31,075 nt of DNA from Flavobacteriales bacterium. Lineage in GTDB: Bacteria > Bacteroidota > Bacteroidia > Flavobacteriales > BACL11. A program made the translations under genes and the position numbers. Of this stretch, positions 1 to 7,585 are shown in pieces; position 1 is the stretch's first letter, and the number at the start of each line of letters is the position of its first letter. A model generated the notes under the pieces. That model saw only the letters and a program-made list of their open reading frames with translations, was not told the DNA's origin and did no database searches. The stretch covers positions 1 to 31,075 of the forward strand of contig PCBP01000010.1 of assembly GCA_002730985.1 (NCBI GenBank), read 5' to 3'.

Positions 1-381
1 AATTCCTTTTTTTAAATAACCCCATTTCCTTGCCAATTTATTGGCTGTTTCTCCACCTTCCACACCCGTATTCATTGGAAGAACCTTATCGTATCCGAAG
101 TATTCAGTTATATATTTTTCATACTCTCCTAATGTATCATTATGAAACGCTCTAGATGTTAAAGTTAAAATATCCGATTGTTTTTTAAGAGCATCTATAA
201 TCTTTGGATGACAATGTCCTTGATTTACTGCAGAATAAGCAGACAAGAAATCATAATATCTTTTTCCCTCCACATCCCATACAAATACGCCCTCACCCTT
301 TGCAAGGACTACTGGTAATGGATGGTAATTATGAGCTCCATATTTATCCTCTAATGCAATATAATCTTTTGATGACTTCAT
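1..381 (-). CDS. rocD: Ornithine--oxo-acid aminotransferase, N-terminal part (cut by window edge)
   Basis: PLP-dependent class III aminotransferase that moves the delta-amino group of ornithine to 2-oxoglutarate, giving glutamate semialdehyde in arginine/proline metabolism. Only the first 127 residues are present; the gene runs off the left edge. The read-through from the ATG at 381 contains [34 protein letters not shown] and [19 protein letters not shown], which match the ornithine aminotransferase N-terminal and cofactor-binding region closely. The PLP lysine lies outside the window. It is divergent from rlmD, with both promoters in a 62-bp gap. A perfect TAnnTTTG box is at 402-409 on this strand. 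Identification of the family is secure; the ornithine specificity rests on the GVEGGETA region. Confidence 0.9.
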   Translation of the reverse strand, partial: MKSSKDYIALEDKYGAHNYHPLPVVLAKGEGVFVWDVEGKRYYDFLSAYSAVNQGHCHPKIIDALKKQSDILTLTSRAFHNDTLGEYEKYITEYFGYDKVLPMNTGVEGGETANKLARKWGYLKKGI

Positions 382-401
382 TTGATAATCTTTATAACAT
401 G

Positions 402-409
402 CAAATATA
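402..409 (-). promoter_or_regulatory. -7 promoter box of rocD
   Basis: Minus-strand TATATTTG matches the Bacteroidota -7 consensus TAnnTTTG exactly. It lies 20 bases before the rocD ATG, so a short leader is expected. It is only 22 bases from the opposing rlmD box. I see no convincing -33 TTTG element. Confidence 0.6.
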
Positions 410-431
410 GTAGAATTAATACGTAAATATA

Positions 432-439
432 TACTTTAG
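432..439 (+). promoter_or_regulatory. Probable -7 box of rlmD (one mismatch)
   Basis: TACTTTAG differs from TAnnTTTG at one base. It ends 4 bases before the rlmD ATG at 444, so the transcript would start at or next to the start codon. The same tight spacing is seen at 7325-7332 and 21091-21098. Confidence 0.45.
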
Positions 440-443
440 CAAG

Positions 444-1859
444 ATGAAAAAGCAAAAAAGAAGGCAGCCAATATTGATTGAAAATATTAAAATAATTGAT
501 ACAGCCTCCAAAGGTAAATCAATTGCAAAACATGATGGAAGAGCGATATTTGTTCAAGGAGCTGTTCCAGGGGATATTTGCGATATTACTGTTTTTAAAA
601 GAAGAAAGAAATTTTGGGAAGCACGTGTAGAAAAAGTACATACTTATTCAGAGATAAGAACAGAGCCTAAATGTGAGCATTTTGGAACTTGCGGGGGTTG
701 TAAATGGCAAAACATGGAGTACTCATCCCAACTAGATTTTAAGCAAAATGAGGTGCTTAATAATTTAAAACGAATCGGTGGATTTAAACTCCCTAAGTAT
801 TCCCAAATTATAGGAAGTGAGAACAAATATTTCTACAGAAATAAAATGGAGTTTACTTTCTCAAATAAAAGATGGTTATCTCTAAATGAGATTCAATCAG
901 AAGTAGAGATTACAGACAAAGACGCGCTAGGATTTCATGTTCCTAGCATGTTTGACAAAGTAATTAATCTAAATAAATGTCACTTGCAGAAAGACCCTTC
1001 AAATGCAATTCGTCTATCTGTAAAACAATTTGCTGACAGAAACAAACTAACTTACTTTGACATCAGAAATCAGCAAGGGTTATTAAGAAACCTAATGATC
1101 AGAACTACTTCTACTAATGATTTGATGGTTTTGATTCAGTTTTTTGAAGCTGACAAAAAAAGTATTAAGCTTATGATGGAACATCTTAAAACTACATTCC
1201 CAGAAATCACTTCTCTCTTATACATCATCAATCAGAAAGCCAATAACACGATGTACGACCAAGAGGTGATATGTTACAGTGGTAAAGATCATATTATGGA
1301 GGAAATGAATGGGCTCTACTTTAAGATTGGATCAAAATCCTTCTTTCAGACAAATAATGAACAAGCAAAGGTACTATACAGAAAAACCAAAGAGCTTGCT
1401 CAAATTAAAAAAGATCAGATAGTATACGATCTATATACTGGAACAGGCACTATTGCTCAATATGTAGCTGAATCTGCAAAAGAAGTAATTGGCATTGATT
1501 CTGTAGAGGAAGGAATAAATGCAGCTTACGAAAATGCTGATCGAAACAATATCAATAACTGTACCTTCTACACAGGTGACATGAAAGATATATTTACAGA
1601 TGAATTCATAGCGATAAATGGACCCCCAGATGTGATCATTACTGATCCACCAAGAGATGGAATGCATAAAAAAGTTGTAGAGCAGATCTTAAAGATTAAA
1701 GCAGAAAGAATAGTATATGTTAGTTGCAATTCTGCTACACAAGCAAGAGACATGTCTTTAATGAAAGATTTATATGAATTAAAAAACATTCAACCTATCG
1801 ATATGTTCCCGCAAACTCATCACGTTGAGAATATTGCAGTTTTAGAAATGAAATCATAA
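444..1859 (+). CDS. rlmD: 23S rRNA (uracil-C5)-methyltransferase RlmD/RumA family
   Basis: SAM-dependent RNA m5U methyltransferase of the RumA/TrmA family, 471 aa. An N-terminal TRAM-like domain (about residues 5-68) precedes an iron-sulfur region with cysteines C77, C83, C86 (CEHFGTCGGC) and probably C179. The catalytic domain has the SAM loop YDLYTGTGTIAQ (about 328-339), the DPPRDGMH motif (about 401-408) and YVSCNS with the likely catalytic C428. The four cysteines favour the cluster-containing RlmD type rather than TrmA. Which uridine (U1939 or U747) is modified cannot be read from sequence. It begins the operon that continues with a 39-aa membrane protein 11 bases downstream and the yciO-like gene. 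Confidence 0.92.
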   Translation: MKKQKRRQPILIENIKIIDTASKGKSIAKHDGRAIFVQGAVPGDICDITVFKRRKKFWEARVEKVHTYSEIRTEPKCEHFGTCGGCKWQNMEYSSQLDFKQNEVLNNLKRIGGFKLPKYSQIIGSENKYFYRNKMEFTFSNKRWLSLNEIQSEVEITDKDALGFHVPSMFDKVINLNKCHLQKDPSNAIRLSVKQFADRNKLTYFDIRNQQGLLRNLMIRTTSTNDLMVLIQFFEADKKSIKLMMEHLKTTFPEITSLLYIINQKANNTMYDQEVICYSGKDHIMEEMNGLYFKIGSKSFFQTNNEQAKVLYRKTKELAQIKKDQIVYDLYTGTGTIAQYVAESAKEVIGIDSVEEGINAAYENADRNNINNCTFYTGDMKDIFTDEFIAINGPPDVIITDPPRDGMHKKVVEQILKIKAERIVYVSCNSATQARDMSLMKDLYELKNIQPIDMFPQTHHVENIAVLEMKS

Positions 1860-1870
1860 ATTTGAGAACA

Positions 1871-1990
1871 ATGAATGATATATGGAAAAAATTGAAAGAG
1901 TTGTATGATATGAGCCCTACCCTTTTTGGTATTCTACTTTTTATTGATTTAGCCATACTCTATTTTATTATACAATACTTTATTAGCTAA
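1871..1990 (+). CDS. 39-aa single-pass membrane microprotein, coupled to yciO-like gene
   Basis: Short gene of 40 codons including stop, starting with ATG 11 bases after the rlmD stop. Its TAA (1988-1990) shares its last A with the ATG of the next gene (TAATG), a classic coupling arrangement, which is the best evidence that it is translated. The product has an amphipathic, charged N-terminus (WKKLKELYDM, residues 5-14) and one hydrophobic segment (about 17-38, LFGILLFIDLAILYF and following) with a buried Asp at position 26. No signal peptidase site is visible; it would sit in the inner membrane. I do not recognise the family. It could be non-coding spacer, but the length, reading frame and exact stop-start overlap argue against that. 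Confidence 0.6.
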   Translation: MNDIWKKLKELYDMSPTLFGILLFIDLAILYFIIQYFIS

Positions 1991-2610
1991 TGCTTTTACA
2001 TATTCATCAAGATAATCCTGATTACAGAAAAATAAAGATGGTTGTTGAATGTCTTAAAAATGGTGGAGTAATCATTTACCCTACCGATACTGTTTATGCT
2101 TTTGGCTGTGATGTGTACAATAAAAGAGCCATGGAAAGATTATGTCGCATAAAAGGAGTGGACATCAAAAAGCATAACCTGTCTTTCGTGTGTTATGATT
2201 TAAGTCACATAGCAGATTTTAGCAGACAACTAGAAAATTCCACTTATAAATTGATGAAAAAGGCTCTGCCAGGTCCCTATACTTTTATCCTTAATGCGAA
2301 TAGCAGTATTCCCAAATTATTTAAAAATAAGAAGCGAGAAGTGGGCATTAGGATTCCCGACAACAATATCCCAAGAGAAATAGTGAAAGAGCTGGGCAAC
2401 CCTATTGTGTCAACATCAGTTAAAGATGATGACATGGTAATCGAATACAGCACTGATCCTGAACTCATTCATGAATATTTCAAGAAACACGTTGATTTGG
2501 TCATCTCAGGAGGTTATGGTGAAAGCACGCCATCTACTATCGTAAAATGCACTAAGAGCACCCCTGAAATATTAAGAGAAGGAAAAGGTAATACTAACCT
2601 ATTTGAGTAA
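1990..2610 (+). CDS. yciO: YciO-type Sua5/YrdC family protein
   Basis: 206-aa single-domain member of the Sua5/YrdC/YciO family, whose YrdC/TsaC members make threonylcarbamoyl-AMP for tRNA t6A. The sequence resembles E. coli YciO along its length: IHQDNPDYRKIK at the start, GGVIIYPTDTVYAFGCDV (residues 25-42), AMERLCRIKG, the GPYTFIL segment and STPSTIVK near the C-terminus. YciO itself is a weaker or different-substrate relative of TsaC, so a role in t6A is family inference. There is no C-terminal Sua5 domain. Its start overlaps the stop of the microprotein by one base, and its 3' end overlaps convergent coaE by 17 bases. Confidence 0.88.
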   Translation: MLLHIHQDNPDYRKIKMVVECLKNGGVIIYPTDTVYAFGCDVYNKRAMERLCRIKGVDIKKHNLSFVCYDLSHIADFSRQLENSTYKLMKKALPGPYTFILNANSSIPKLFKNKKREVGIRIPDNNIPREIVKELGNPIVSTSVKDDDMVIEYSTDPELIHEYFKKHVDLVISGGYGESTPSTIVKCTKSTPEILREGKGNTNLFE

Positions 2611-3187
2611 TAATTCTAATTATCTGAGGTAGGAGTAATTCCTTGTCATGATTTAAGATTACAAAATCCGATAATTTCTCTTTCTGATTCTGTGGCATTT
2701 GCCTCTCCATTCTAGCAATAATCTGTCTCCTTGAAATATTATCACGTTTTATTACTCTCCCAATTCTGACATTCTCAGAGGCTGAAACACATATTACCTT
2801 GTCAAGCCCTATATGAGAATCACTCTCAAATAATATAGCTGCCTCTTTAATCACAATTTGTGAATTCTTAACAGAACACCAATTTTCAAAATTTTGTTTC
2901 ACCACTGGATGGACTAATTTATTCAGTGCTTCTAGTTTTTGTTTGTCATTAAAAACAATCTCAGCTAAAATATCATTTTGAAGTAATCCATCTCTATACA
3001 CCTTATTACCAAAAATATACTGGATCTCTTTTTTTAATATTTTATTCTCAACCATACATCTTTTTGCTTCAAAATCAGCATTAAAAACAGGTATGCCAAG
3101 TTTAGAAAAAAGAACACCAACGAAGGTTTTTCCAGAGCCAATTCCTCCAGTAAGGCCTATTCTTATCTGTTTTTCTTTATGTAACAT
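2594..3187 (-). CDS. coaE: Dephospho-CoA kinase
   Basis: Catalyses the last CoA step, ATP-dependent phosphorylation of dephospho-CoA at the ribose 3'-OH, in the cytoplasm. 197 aa, the usual length. The P-loop GGIGSGKT is at residues 14-21, followed by VFNADFEAKR with the substrate-binding Asp and by KEAAILFES in the middle. It is the last gene of the minus-strand GH3/bshA/coaE run; its start lies 25 bases inside the 3' end of bshA, implying translational coupling. The 3' end overlaps convergent yciO by 17 bases, so there is no room for a separate terminator. Confidence 0.95.
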   Translation of the reverse strand: MLHKEKQIRIGLTGGIGSGKTFVGVLFSKLGIPVFNADFEAKRCMVENKILKKEIQYIFGNKVYRDGLLQNDILAEIVFNDKQKLEALNKLVHPVVKQNFENWCSVKNSQIVIKEAAILFESDSHIGLDKVICVSASENVRIGRVIKRDNISRRQIIARMERQMPQNQKEKLSDFVILNHDKELLLPQIIRIITQIG

Positions 3188-4311
3188 AGACCTAGATAAA
3201 TAGCATTATATTTTGGCAATACATCTTGAATACTAAAAGATTTAGCATGCGCTAAGGCATTAATTTTAAAAGACTTTAAAAGTTCCCGATCTTTTAATAA
3301 AGTTATGGTATCCTCTGCCATTTTATCTACATCACCAACACTAGACAAAAAACCTGTCTTACCTTCAATATTGACTTCTGAAATACCACCACTATTTGTT
3401 GAAATAACAGCTGTCTCACTTGCCATTGCCTCTAGTGCAACCAAACCAAAACTTTCTGTTTCAGAAGGTAATACAAAGACATCAGAAATTGCAAGCATCT
3501 TCTCAATAACTCTTATCTTTCCTAAAAATCTCACCCTACTCCCCATTCCTAACTCTCTGCAAAGCTCCTCTGCTTGTAATCGCTCAGGACCATCACCAAT
3601 CATAAGTAACTTACAAGGAACCTCTCTATTTACTTTATCAAATATTCTCACTACATCCTTTACTCTTTTTACCTTCCTAAAATTAGAAATATGCGTGATT
3701 ATAAATTCTTCTTTGTTTGCAAAATTACCTCGTAGCTTCTCATCAACTGTCTTTTGATACAAACTCATGTCAATAAAGTTTGAGATAGTCTGAATCTCCT
3801 TCTTAATATTAAAATACTCTAACGTTTCTCTCTTTAAATCTTCAGAAACTACAGTTACCGCATCTGACATATTAATAGCATACTCGATAACTGGCTGAAA
3901 GGATTTGTCCTTTCCCAGTAGAGTAATATCAGTACCATGTAAAGTGGTGACAATTGGAAGGTCAATTCCATAGGTTGCTAGAATCTGCTTGGCATTCACA
4001 GCCGCGGAAGCATGAGGAATAGCATAATGAACATGTAAAATATTCAATTTTTCATGCATCGCAACATCAACTAATTTAGAAGTCAGATTAAGTTCATAAG
4101 GAGCATACTCAAAAAGAGGATAATCTGGCACAGTTACCTCGTGATAATAAATCTTCTCAGAAAATAAATCCAAACGAAATGGTTGGTCATAAGAAATGAA
4201 GTGAACCTCATGACCTTCCTCTGAGAGTGCTATCCCAAGCTCAGTAGCAATAACTCCACTCCCACCATAAGTAGGATAGCAGACAATACCAATTCTCAAT
4301 TTATTTGTCAT
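3163..4311 (-). CDS. bshA: N-acetyl-alpha-D-glucosaminyl L-malate synthase (bacillithiol biosynthesis)
   Basis: GT4-family glycosyltransferase joining GlcNAc from UDP-GlcNAc to L-malate, the first step of bacillithiol synthesis. About 382 aa. Diagnostic segments are RIGIVCYPTYGGSGVIATEL at the N-terminus, HVHYAIPHASAAVNAKQIL, TTLHGTDITLLGKD, and the C-terminal EX7E donor-site region ETESFGLVALEAMA. I prefer the ATG at 4311 because BshA proteins normally begin just before the RIGIVCYPT strand; an in-frame ATG at 4323 would add MIVY. The start overlaps the upstream GH3 gene end, and the stop overlaps coaE. Implies that bshB and bshC lie elsewhere in the genome. Confidence 0.92.
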   Translation of the reverse strand: MTNKLRIGIVCYPTYGGSGVIATELGIALSEEGHEVHFISYDQPFRLDLFSEKIYYHEVTVPDYPLFEYAPYELNLTSKLVDVAMHEKLNILHVHYAIPHASAAVNAKQILATYGIDLPIVTTLHGTDITLLGKDKSFQPVIEYAINMSDAVTVVSEDLKRETLEYFNIKKEIQTISNFIDMSLYQKTVDEKLRGNFANKEEFIITHISNFRKVKRVKDVVRIFDKVNREVPCKLLMIGDGPERLQAEELCRELGMGSRVRFLGKIRVIEKMLAISDVFVLPSETESFGLVALEAMASETAVISTNSGGISEVNIEGKTGFLSSVGDVDKMAEDTITLLKDRELLKSFKINALAHAKSFSIQDVLPKYNAIYLGLCYIKKNR

Positions 4312-7243
4312 ATAAACTATCATAAATTACTTCCATAATCTGTGTTCTTACATCCATATCAATTAGTTTCTTATTACTAGCATCTGGATGAATCCTATTT
4401 GATAAAAATATATAAACTATATTATCCCTAGGGTCAGCCCAAGCTAAAGTTCCTGTAAATCCTGAATGACCGAAACCACTCAAACTAGCATTTCTACTTG
4501 CAGGCCCTCCTTCTTGCTTAGGTAAAGCGGCCTTATCAAAACCAGCTCCTCTCCTATTATCATCTTCTGGGAATTGACACCTTATAAATTCCGCTATCAC
4601 CTTCTTAGAAAAATATTGTTCTGATCCATATTCGCCATTCTGTAAATACATTTGCATCAATTTTGCTAAATCATTTGAATTTGAAAAAAGCCCTGCATGC
4701 CCACCAACACCTCCTTGCATAGCAGCACCCATATCATGCACATATCCTTGTAAAAGCTGACTTCTAAACTCAAAGTCCATTTCAGTAGGAACTATTCTGC
4801 CTTGATCAATTCGATCCAAAGGTAAGTAACCTAAATTTTCCATCCCTAAACTTTTATAGAATAATTTATCAGTAACTTTTTCTAATGATTCTGTGTATTC
4901 CTCCTCAATCATCTCTTTAAACATATAATAACCCAAATCAGAGTAAAGATATTTCTTGTTCTCTAAAATCTCAGATTCTTTAATCTGATGAATAATGGAA
5001 TCTGAATATTGTTTATGTAAGAAAATCCCAGAAGCAACTTGATACGGATATTTTTTACTAGAAATTGTACTGTATAAAGTATCCCGAAGATTCATTTTTC
5101 CAGATACAGAATCTTTAACCAGAGTCTGTTTATAAAATGGAATCCATGAATCTAATCTTCCTTGGTGCGCTAGAATATCTCTTATGATCAAACTTTCCTT
5201 ATTTGTTGAGTCCAACTCTAAATAGGCCCCTAGATGATTGTCTATATTCAATCTTTTGTTGTCAACCATATGCATTAATAAAGGAACAGTTGCTCCTATT
5301 TTTGTGACTGAAGCCAGATCATAAACATCAGAATTCCTGACTATTTTCTTTTTCTCATATGTATGATAACCATACGATTTATGAAAAAATACATTACCAT
5401 CTTTGGCAATAAGTACCTGACAGCCTGGAGTTGCCTCCTGAGATATTGCATATTCTATGATGCTGTCAATCTTATAAAGCAAATCAGTTCTAAAATTTAT
5501 TTCCTGAGGGAAAACATATCTCATTCTGACTGACTCAGTCTCTAATCCTGAGTTAATATTATAATGTTTTGTATTAACAGGCAATCTACCACTCATCCCT
5601 ATTCCTCCAAAGATTGCTTGAGCTGTTTGCTCTTGTGCAACTATACTATTTTGATAAGACAAGATTAGTCCATAAAAATTATTAGTTCCCGAAAATGAAT
5701 TTATACTATATGGATTTGCAAATATTGGAACAATAATTTTCGATTGCAAGGCGACAGATTGTAGGAAAATATCTGTTTCCTTCGCAATCCTATAGGATTC
5801 CCAAGCATTAGCATTTGATTTATGGACACTAGCAATTACTAAATTAAATCTAGATAATTTGTTTAGCAATACTGCCTGCTCAGATTCAGTGGCTTGTTCT
5901 GAGATTGTAAAATGGCTTACTGGAGCGTAATATGAAAGCATCTCCTGAAAATCAGTAGCCTCTTGACCAATACTAACTGATGCAATTTGTAGAGTATCCA
6001 ATCTCTTTAAGGGTAATAGATCATCATAATTCTGCAATAAGGTTAATGATGATTTTACCATATCCTTATCTAATAATTCTGTTGCACTAGTAATAATCTC
6101 ATCTTGGATAACTGATAACTTAGTGGGTTCATATTCAGCTAATCCCATCCATTGCTTAGCCATTAATATCTTATGACATCTCTCGTCAATTTCTATTTGA
6201 GAGATTTTCTTCTGCTTAATGGCCTTCTTTATTTCCTCAATAGCTTTTGGAACATCTTGGGAAAAAAGCAAAACATCATTACCAGCAAGTAACGCTTTCA
6301 GATCAACTTCTCCTGGTCCATAAAACTGACTTACACCATTCATATTGAGAGCATCAGTAATGACTAAACCTGTAAAACCCATCTCTTCTTTTAGTAAACT
6401 ATTAACTACCTTGGGAGATAATGAAACTGCCAAGTCTTTAGTATCATCTAAAGCAGGAATGTATAAATGAGCAACCATAATAGAACCTAAACCATCCTCA
6501 ATTAGCATTCTATAAGGAAGCAGCTCTACTTCTTCTAGTCGATACTTTAACTGATTTACAGTAGGTAATGTCTTATGAGAGTCTGAATCTGTATCACCAT
6601 GACCAGGAAAATGCTTGGCACAGGCCAAAACATTATTATCCTGCATACCCCTCATATAAGCTAAGCCCATCCTGCCTACTTCAACAGGATCTTCCCCGAA
6701 GGAACGGTTATTAATAATAGGGTTTTCAGGGTTTGAATTGACATCAATAACAGGGGCAAAATTAATATGTATCCCTAATAACTTACATTGACGCGCTACC
6801 TCCGCCCCCATCTCATAAATCAGATTGGTATCCTCAATAGCCCCAAGAGTCATTTGCCAAGGAAAACGCAAAGATGAATCTAATCTCATAGCAACACCCC
6901 ACTCTGCATCAATAGCAATCATTAGAGGAATCTTTGATTTTGACTGATAAAAATTGGTAAGTTGTGCCTGTCTAACAGGGCCACCTTGAAGAAACATCAA
7001 CCCTCCAATCTTATAGTTTTCTACTAAATCAGTAATATGCTGTTTATGATCTTTTCCCTTATTAGAATAAGCTGCCACTATAAAAAGTTGAGCAATTCTT
7101 TCATCTTCTGACAAAGTAGTCATGATACTATCTGCCCAAGTATGTGAATTACTTAAAAATACGGCTTTACTCTGCGCCAGGACGTACTGGCAACTGCCTA
7201 AAAATAGAATCATAAATAAGATGACCAAATGAATCCTTATCAT
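4301..7243 (-). CDS. Exported GH3 beta-N-acetylglucosaminidase fused to a beta-lactamase-fold serine hydrolase
   Basis: 980-aa two-enzyme fusion. The N-terminus (1-24) is a secretion signal: LGSC with C18 resembles a lipobox, but VLA before Q24 also fits a signal peptidase I site. A NagZ-like GH3 domain (about 35-365) holds KHFPGHGDTDSDSH (210-223, general acid/base His-Asp) and ITDALN with the likely nucleophile D297. A GH3 C-terminal domain follows (about 395-560). The last part (about 585-975) is a class-C beta-lactamase/esterase domain with SVTK (S645, K648), YSD at 767-769 and HSGFTG near 931. Both active sites look intact. Family knowledge points to peptidoglycan or chitobiose turnover in the periplasm or at the outer membrane; the hydrolase substrate is unknown. 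First gene of the run with bshA and coaE. Confidence 0.88.
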   Translation of the reverse strand: MIRIHLVILFMILFLGSCQYVLAQSKAVFLSNSHTWADSIMTTLSEDERIAQLFIVAAYSNKGKDHKQHITDLVENYKIGGLMFLQGGPVRQAQLTNFYQSKSKIPLMIAIDAEWGVAMRLDSSLRFPWQMTLGAIEDTNLIYEMGAEVARQCKLLGIHINFAPVIDVNSNPENPIINNRSFGEDPVEVGRMGLAYMRGMQDNNVLACAKHFPGHGDTDSDSHKTLPTVNQLKYRLEEVELLPYRMLIEDGLGSIMVAHLYIPALDDTKDLAVSLSPKVVNSLLKEEMGFTGLVITDALNMNGVSQFYGPGEVDLKALLAGNDVLLFSQDVPKAIEEIKKAIKQKKISQIEIDERCHKILMAKQWMGLAEYEPTKLSVIQDEIITSATELLDKDMVKSSLTLLQNYDDLLPLKRLDTLQIASVSIGQEATDFQEMLSYYAPVSHFTISEQATESEQAVLLNKLSRFNLVIASVHKSNANAWESYRIAKETDIFLQSVALQSKIIVPIFANPYSINSFSGTNNFYGLILSYQNSIVAQEQTAQAIFGGIGMSGRLPVNTKHYNINSGLETESVRMRYVFPQEINFRTDLLYKIDSIIEYAISQEATPGCQVLIAKDGNVFFHKSYGYHTYEKKKIVRNSDVYDLASVTKIGATVPLLMHMVDNKRLNIDNHLGAYLELDSTNKESLIIRDILAHQGRLDSWIPFYKQTLVKDSVSGKMNLRDTLYSTISSKKYPYQVASGIFLHKQYSDSIIHQIKESEILENKKYLYSDLGYYMFKEMIEEEYTESLEKVTDKLFYKSLGMENLGYLPLDRIDQGRIVPTEMDFEFRSQLLQGYVHDMGAAMQGGVGGHAGLFSNSNDLAKLMQMYLQNGEYGSEQYFSKKVIAEFIRCQFPEDDNRRGAGFDKAALPKQEGGPASRNASLSGFGHSGFTGTLAWADPRDNIVYIFLSNRIHPDASNKKLIDMDVRTQIMEVIYDSLYDK

Positions 7244-7286
7244 ATCTGTAAAATTAGAAATTGTTATGCAATCAATAAAGAATTAA

Positions 7287-7294
7287 CAAAAGTA
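7287..7294 (-). promoter_or_regulatory. -7 promoter box of the GH3/beta-lactamase operon
   Basis: Minus-strand TACTTTTG, an exact TAnnTTTG match, 43 bases before the ATG at 7243. It faces the plus-strand box at 7325-7332, which has the identical eight bases. Confidence 0.55.
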
Positions 7295-7324
7295 ATATCA
7301 TGACTTATCAACTGAAATATTTAA

Positions 7325-7332
7325 TACTTTTG
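7325..7332 (+). promoter_or_regulatory. -7 box giving a probably leaderless transcript (78-aa protein, mutL operon)
   Basis: TACTTTTG is an exact TAnnTTTG match, ending 5 bases before the ATG at 7338. Transcription would therefore start within a few bases of the start codon. The bases that follow (TTTGCAGATATG) resemble those at lepB (TTTGCCAGATATG). Confidence 0.6.
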
Positions 7333-7337
7333 CAGAT

Positions 7338-7574
7338 ATGAAAGCACCAAAAATCCCCTCTTTCTTTAAGACTCCAGAAATAAAACCATTTTCTTTTATC
7401 CCTAGATATTATAATGAACGGAAAGAAAGACAACAAGTGTCAAGAGTAGAAATTAAGAAAAATATCAAGTTTAACAAAAATCTTGCTAGAAAGAAAGAAA
7501 AAGGCAGACATATGAAAATTATAATTCTGATTATTATTTTATCTTTGCTATTCTATAATTTTATCATTAATTAA
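7338..7574 (+). CDS. Small basic tail-anchored protein of unknown function, upstream of mutL
   Basis: 78 aa. The first 58 residues are strongly basic with a PKIPSFFKTPEIKPFSFIPR-like start followed by YYNERKER, then a single C-terminal hydrophobic helix (about 60-76, IIILIIILSLLFYNFI). This predicts a tail-anchored inner-membrane protein with a cytoplasmic basic domain. Small proteins of this look occur upstream of mutL in Flavobacteria, in some records under an unsupported riboflavin synthase name; nothing in the sequence supports that enzyme. It has its own exact -7 box and is 11 bases from mutL, so it is probably cotranscribed. Function unknown. Confidence 0.78.
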   Translation: MKAPKIPSFFKTPEIKPFSFIPRYYNERKERQQVSRVEIKKNIKFNKNLARKKEKGRHMKIIILIIILSLLFYNFIIN

Positions 7575-7585
7575 GTCTACTTACA

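Noticed and set aside
2895..2902. TGTTTCAC, half of the canonical parS site
   Set aside because: The following bases (CACTGGAT) do not complete the palindrome, and it is inside coaE. With parAB present elsewhere in the window, this single half-site is chance.
3305..3757. 150-codon open frame on the plus strand inside bshA
   Set aside because: Opposite to a well-identified gene; serine/leucine-rich composition without motifs. A shadow frame.
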